Assembly (NCBI GenBank): GCA_944382045.1
Contig: CALWMT010000174.1
Span: forward strand, 1-5,906
Source: an uncultured Enterocloster sp.
GTDB lineage: Bacteria > Bacillota > Clostridia > Lachnospirales > Lachnospiraceae
Direction: 5' to 3'
DNA length: 5,906 nt
The position numbers and the translations under genes were made by a program. Positions 5,904 through 5,906 of the stretch are shown here, in pieces; positions within the stretch are counted from its first letter, which is position 1, and each line of letters starts with the position of its first letter. The notes under the pieces were generated by a model. That model was given only the letters and a program-made list of their open reading frames with translations. It was not told where the DNA came from and made no database searches.

Positions 5904-5906
5904 ACA

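Overview
The window looks like a chromosomal segment of a moderately GC-rich Firmicute, most likely a Clostridia/Lachnospiraceae-type gut anaerobe. The reasons are strong AGGAGG-type ribosome sites, SigA-like TTGNNN/TATAAT promoters, a PspA/YdjG/YdjI-type operon otherwise known from Bacillus, and the LicD plus flippase content. The genus is an inference; there is no rRNA or marker gene here.

Region 1 (1-2000, minus strand) is a membrane-stress operon. A well-formed SigA-type promoter (1970-1998) drives a PspA/IM30 coiled-coil protein, then (3-nt gap) a protein with two zinc ribbons and a C-terminal membrane anchor (YdjG-like), then (21-nt gap) an SPFH/YdjI-like protein whose first 58 residues lie in the window. 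By analogy with B. subtilis pspA-ydjGHI, the membrane-anchored zinc-ribbon protein probably ties the SPFH scaffold and PspA to the membrane. A ydjH gene is absent from the position it has in B. subtilis.

Region 2 (2050-4462, minus strand) is a surface-glycan pair: a Wzx-like polysaccharide flippase followed 28 nt later by a LicD-family phosphotransferase that starts with GTG. Together they suggest export of a lipid-linked glycan and its decoration with a phospho-substituent such as phosphocholine.

Region 3 (4463-4756) is a divergent intergenic region. It holds two copies of a 45-bp repeat spaced exactly 80 bp apart, with dyad symmetry and an extended -10-like motif facing the flippase. It also holds a perfect consensus SigA promoter (TTGACA-N17-TATAAT) facing right.

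Region 4 (4757-5716, plus strand) is a family 2 glycosyltransferase of the rhamnosyl/galactofuranosyl-transferase type, probably part of the same glycan pathway. It is followed by 190 bp without a gene, containing several stem-loops and ending in a perfect 17-bp inverted repeat.

No tRNA, rRNA, CRISPR array or transposase gene was seen. No clearly new multi-gene system is evident. The least explained structures are the paired 80-bp-period repeat, the large terminal inverted repeat, and two poly-A tracts at the start of the flippase gene.
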